This document shows positions 60,014 to 64,000 of a stretch of DNA of 64,000 nt, piece after piece. Under the pieces are notes generated by a model, which was not told the DNA's origin, did not search any database, and saw only the letters and a list, made by a program, of their open reading frames with translations. Within the stretch, counting starts at the first letter, position 1, and each line of letters opens with the position of its first letter. A program made the translations under genes and the position numbers. This stretch comes from Sugiyamaella lignohabitans (Eukaryota > Ascomycota > Dipodascomycetes > Dipodascales > Trichomonascaceae), in NCBI RefSeq assembly GCF_001640025.1, contig NC_031674.1:1240001-1304000 (forward strand), read 5' to 3'.

Positions 60014-63000
60014 ATGCCAGGCCCAGCGACCTCGACATCGACGCCATCGCAGACGTCAACTTCGTCATCTTCGACCAACAGCATTACTCACCAGGTAGAT
60101 ACATTTGCTAGCAGACTCTCTGACGATAGTGTCGGTAAGTAACTCGTCTGTGCCTCCATTTCCCTTCATGGAGCTGTGTACGTACGAGCCGGAACTAACT
60201 TCAATAAAGACATCAGAACCAAATTCTCTATCGCTACAGAACTTCGAGACTCGATAGACGTGTTTCAGAACAACAATGACTATGAATACTGTCTATCTAA
60301 GCTTATCCCTGTTATTTTAAAGCAGCTGGAAACAATCTCAATCAGCTTCAACAGTGTGTCTTCAGAACAGGTAGGTATATGTTAGGATCAGGCGGGTATC
60401 TTTGAATTTGATGATCCAAGAAAAGGCCCTCTCTTAGCTCCATTCATATAAAGATGGATTGGACTTGAATATTACATGAGTGTTGGAATCTACGAAGCTG
60501 GTACTAACAAGATAGCGTTTGCGAAGTTGTTTACTGGATATCCTGCTCCGATTACAGACAAACGATGCTCTCAAGTCATATGCACCCGATATTTTGAAGG
60601 AGGTTATGAATCTGCTACAGGTGGAAAATGAGGATAACGGTGTGTTGTGTATGAAAATCCTCAACAACTTGCACCGTGCTTACAAGGCACAACTGCTGGA
60701 TCAGGTTCGACCATTCCTCGACTTGGTAGTTCAAATTTACAAAAACATTCCTCAGGTTGTAATCGACTTGTTTGGTAGTGATAATGCTAGCAATACGAAT
60801 ACGACAAATGCTTCAGCAGGAACTCCTACCTCATTTCAATCTCCAAAACCACTATCACCGACCACTGGAGCCGATTTGGGTGTTGAGGCTAGTTCAAGAC
60901 CCTTGCAAAAGGCCATGTTCAGTTTCAAGGTCTTAACCGAATGCCCAATTATTATTGTTCTCCTCTATTCTGCCCATAAGCAGTTGGTCAATGAATCGCT
61001 ACCGGTATTTATTCCTCACATCATAGAAATGTTGGGTTTGCAGGCTGCTCCACAAGCCAAAGAGCACGCAGCCGCTGCTGCTAAAGGTGAGGTGTATACA
61101 TCCATTTCACCCCAGATTAAAAACCGTACTGCTTATGGCGAATTTATTGTTGCTCAAGTCAAGACAATGTCTTTTTTGGCCTATGCTTTGAGAGGATTCT
61201 CTTCTTCGTTGAAACAGTACCATAAAGTAATCCCAGACTTTATTGTAAGATTATTGGAAGACTGCCCTTGTGAGCTTTCTGCTGCTAGAAAGGAATTGCT
61301 CGTGGCAACTCGTCATATTTTGAACACTGATTTCAGAACAATCTTCATTCCGAAAGTCGACATTTTGCTTAATGAAAAGGTTTTGATCGGCGAGGGTCTG
61401 ACTGTTCACGAGACTCTAAGGCCTCTAGCATATAGTACTATGGCCGACTTGGTTCATCATGTACGATCAGAGCTTACCAGTGAGCAAATCTGGAAAACAG
61501 TGCGGGTGTACTGTAGAAATATGCAGGACAATACCCTGGCCACCAGTTTCCAGATCATGAGCGCTAAGCTGCTGCTCAATCTTGTCGAGCGTATCATGAA
61601 ATTGCCTGATAGTGAAGAGGGTCGCCAGATAATGGTATTGATTCTCAATGCGTTTGTAGAGCGGTTCTCTTCGTTGAATAGAAGCTATGCTGGATATATG
61701 AAGAAGGACCGTGAGACTAAGGAGCGTCTTGATCAGGAGAAGGAAGCCGAGAAGGTGAAAGAGAAAGAAACTGAGAGTCAAGGCAAAGCATCAGACGAAC
61801 AACCTGATAGTGATGCTATGGATGTGGATGGACCTGAATCTGAAAATCAGGACAAATCTGATATCGCAGAGAAAACAGACAAATCTGAAGGTGATGCGGA
61901 AGTGCCGTCAGATTCTACGGATGTTGAAACCGAGGATTTTAATTATTTCGAGATCCAGTCGTACTCAGTTATCAAAATCCATCCAGACAACGACAATAAC
62001 GAATTGAAGGATGCCAAGTATATTTTTAAGAACCTCATGAACTTTTTAAAGACAGTAATGTTTGGCCTGAAGAGCTGTAACCCACCTCCACCAAACCAGA
62101 ACTTTACACCTGCTCTTTGGCAGGAATCTGCTCGGATGTTCAACTACGAACAAATTACAATTTTCCGGAGATTATTCAGAGAGGGCATCTCGGGTCATCT
62201 TTTCTTTGCATCCAAGACGAATAATCCTGGTTATGGTGATGAGTCAAGCAAGGAGGGCCTTGATCTTAGTGGCCCCAGTTTGCCAATCATTAGTTCGAAA
62301 GACGAAAAGGACTTGATGGAAGCATTTGCCACTGTGTTTATTCATATTGACCCTGCTTCATTCAATGAGATTGTTGATGCTGAGCTGCCTTTCTTGTATG
62401 AGTCCATGTTTGCCAATCCTGCATTGCTCCATATACCTCAGTTTTTCCTCGCCAGTGAAGCTACATCCGCCAATTTCTCGGGCCTGCTGATATCGTTCTT
62501 GAAGAGCAAACTCCCCGAACTAGGTGATGGCAACGCTGTTAAAGCCAATATCCTGATAAGACTATTCAAACTTTGCTTTATGGCTGTAAATTTGTTCCCA
62601 GCTGCCAATGAGACCGTCATCCTGCCCCATCTGAAGGATTTGATTATCAAGTCAATGGAGTATACTACTACCGCAAAAGAGCCGGTTGTATATTTCCACC
62701 TTCTTAGAACTTTGTTTAGAAGTATTGGTGGTGGCAGATTTGAGCTCCTCTATAAAGAAGTATTGCCATTACTTCATGTTTTATTGGAATCGCTCAACAA
62801 ACTTCTGGCAACCGCGCGTAAACCTCAAGAAAGAGATATATATGTTCTCTTGTGCTTGACTGTTCCAGTCCGCTTGAGTTTTTTGGTACCTCATCTCAAC
62901 TACCTGATGAGACCATTAGTACTTGCATTGAATGGTTCACAAGAGTTGGTGAGCCAGGGTCTTCGAACTTTGGAACTTTGTGTGGATAACTTGACCGCTG

Positions 63001-64000
63001 CATATTTTGATCCTATTATCGAGCCAGTGATTGGTGAGGTTATGGCCGCGCTATGGAAACATCTGCGACCTTTGCCTTACTATCACCAACACAGTCATAC
63101 TACCTTGCGCGTCTTGGGCAAGTTGGGAGGACGGAACCGGTCGTTTTTGACGGCACCAAACAATCTCCAGGCAACATCTGTTCTTGATCAGGATGCTAGT
63201 GTTCTTGTTTCTTTTGATGGTATCCCATCTGAGAAGCCTGTGAAGATCACCCCTGGTGTCGAGTGTGCCTTGTCGGTATTGGAGGACTTGAGAATCCCAT
63301 CTCATTACCGCATCAAAGCATTTGAATACTTGTCTGGTGTGTTGAAGTTGTTTATCAATACTTCTGAGGTACCAGATGACCTGGCGGCTCGTATTAAAGC
63401 CTGTGTCGATGTTATTATTAATCCAGAATTCCCTGAGAAAGTTGACCAACCTCTTCCTGATGGTACTTCTAAGGACTATGGCAAAAGACGGCTCCAGAAT
63501 CAACTGGTCGAGAAGCTACTCGAAGCAGTATTCTTTGCTACTTCTATCCCTGAGGTCAAGGATGATGCATTGGCACTAATCAAGAATTTGTGCGAACATA
63601 ACACTGTTGTCGAGTTAGGTGATTTCGTTCTTGAGAAACGTAAGGTGCTCCGTCCATTTGAGCTTGAGGAAAATGAAGGTATTCCATATATCGATCCTCG
63701 TTCGCTGCTTTCGGTTATCATATACGCCCTGTCTCATTATAACCCAGTTGTAAAGGAGACAGGAAAGCAAGCCATCCACTATATTTACGACGCAGGCGTT
63801 ATCTTTTTTGGATCTAGAGATGAGGTTCACAGATTCCCTATGTTTAGATCTTTGTTTGGCAAGCTTTCTCATACCTGTTTTGAGGAGCAGTATTTCCGCA
63901 AGGCCGGTGCATGTCTTGGTTTAAAGACCCTGATTCAGGACCTAGGCATGCCAGTATCGTGGATTTCCAGTCGTCAAGTTGAATTTGCTCGTACAATGTT
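60014..64000 (+). CDS. TRA1: SAGA/NuA4 subunit Tra1 (PI3K-like pseudokinase), 5' part
   Basis: Exons 60014-60134, 60210-60370 and 60516 to the window end give about 1255 residues of a protein expected to be near 3700. Tra1 is the activator-binding scaffold shared by the SAGA and NuA4 histone acetyltransferases. The HEAT-repeat N-terminal region matches along its length: TFASRLSDD, ENEDNGVLCMKIL, SARKELLVATRHIL, HETLRPLAYSTMADL, YFHLLRTLFRSIGGGRFE, VPVRLS, LVSQGLRTLELCVDNLTA and LGKLGGRNR. Intron 1 (60135-60209) is GTAAGT with an AAG acceptor, less usual. Intron 2 (60371-60515) is GTAGGT...CTAAC..ATAG. A Ser/Thr-rich start replaces the short N-terminus of S. cerevisiae. An acidic insert lies at about 61740-61940. 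The kinase-like end is outside the window. Confidence 0.93.

Overview
The window is nuclear DNA of an ascomycete yeast, most likely a basal Saccharomycotina lineage of the Sugiyamaella/Blastobotrys/Yarrowia type (inference). The genes have yeast-like families, sizes and spacing: ANP1, ATG12, MRPL44, RRP36, HPC2, RRS1, TRA1, a CYP52 alkane/fatty-acid P450, a PDR-type ABC pump and QDR-type MFS transporters. It is intron-rich for a yeast. I could place 16 spliceosomal introns (14 in coding sequence, two in probable 5' UTRs) with 5' sites GTRAGT/GTATGT, a CTAAC branch motif and a 3' AG only 6-16 nt downstream. Several genes (ATG12, MRPL44, the 5' ends of ANP1, RRS1, TRA1 and the esterase) only appear once exons are joined.

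Layout: 0.5-1.9 kb ANP1; 2-7 kb three tRNA-Val(AAC), an intron-containing tRNA-Pro(AGG) and a three-exon HSL-family esterase; 7-13.3 kb SAP30BP-like protein, ER thioredoxin-fold PDI, ATG12 divergent from MRPL44, RRP36 and an RDL2-like rhodanese; 14.4-21.7 kb Ybp2-family protein, HPC2 and a GATA nitrogen regulator; 21.7-25.7 kb a gene-poor, partly GC-rich gap; 25.8-30.1 kb two tandem secreted phytase-like esterases; 30.3-36.5 kb a small two-exon gene, a QDR-type transporter and an AidB-like acyl-CoA dehydrogenase; 36.8-40.9 kb a large mitochondrial PPR protein; 43.4-47.8 kb NmrA-like protein, CYP52, tRNA-Leu(AAG), RRS1; 48-55.8 kb SNQ2-like ABC transporter and a RhoGAP; 60 kb to the end, the 5' third of TRA1.

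The striking feature is a family of short GC-rich hairpin elements at 29 loci (42 arms) in the 64 kb. Each arm starts TGCCTCCGGCGG, then has hairpin H1 (CTGGGGC, 3-nt loop, GCCCCAG), then hairpin H2 (variable stem, loop mostly TTC). Twelve loci are inward-facing pairs. In eleven of these one arm carries a near-perfect H2 (such as CTCCTGC/GCAGGAG) and the other the imperfect CTCGAGTCG type, separated by a linker often containing GGACC. H2 stems change on both sides together, while in H1 the loop varies and the stem is mostly constant. All copies are noncoding: intergenic, near gene ends, or inside introns (ANP1, ATG12, probably the 5' UTR intron of the PPR gene). I see no transposase and no clear target duplication. 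They resemble mitochondrial GC clusters or a MITE, but in nuclear DNA. I regard them as the best candidate for an undescribed system here.
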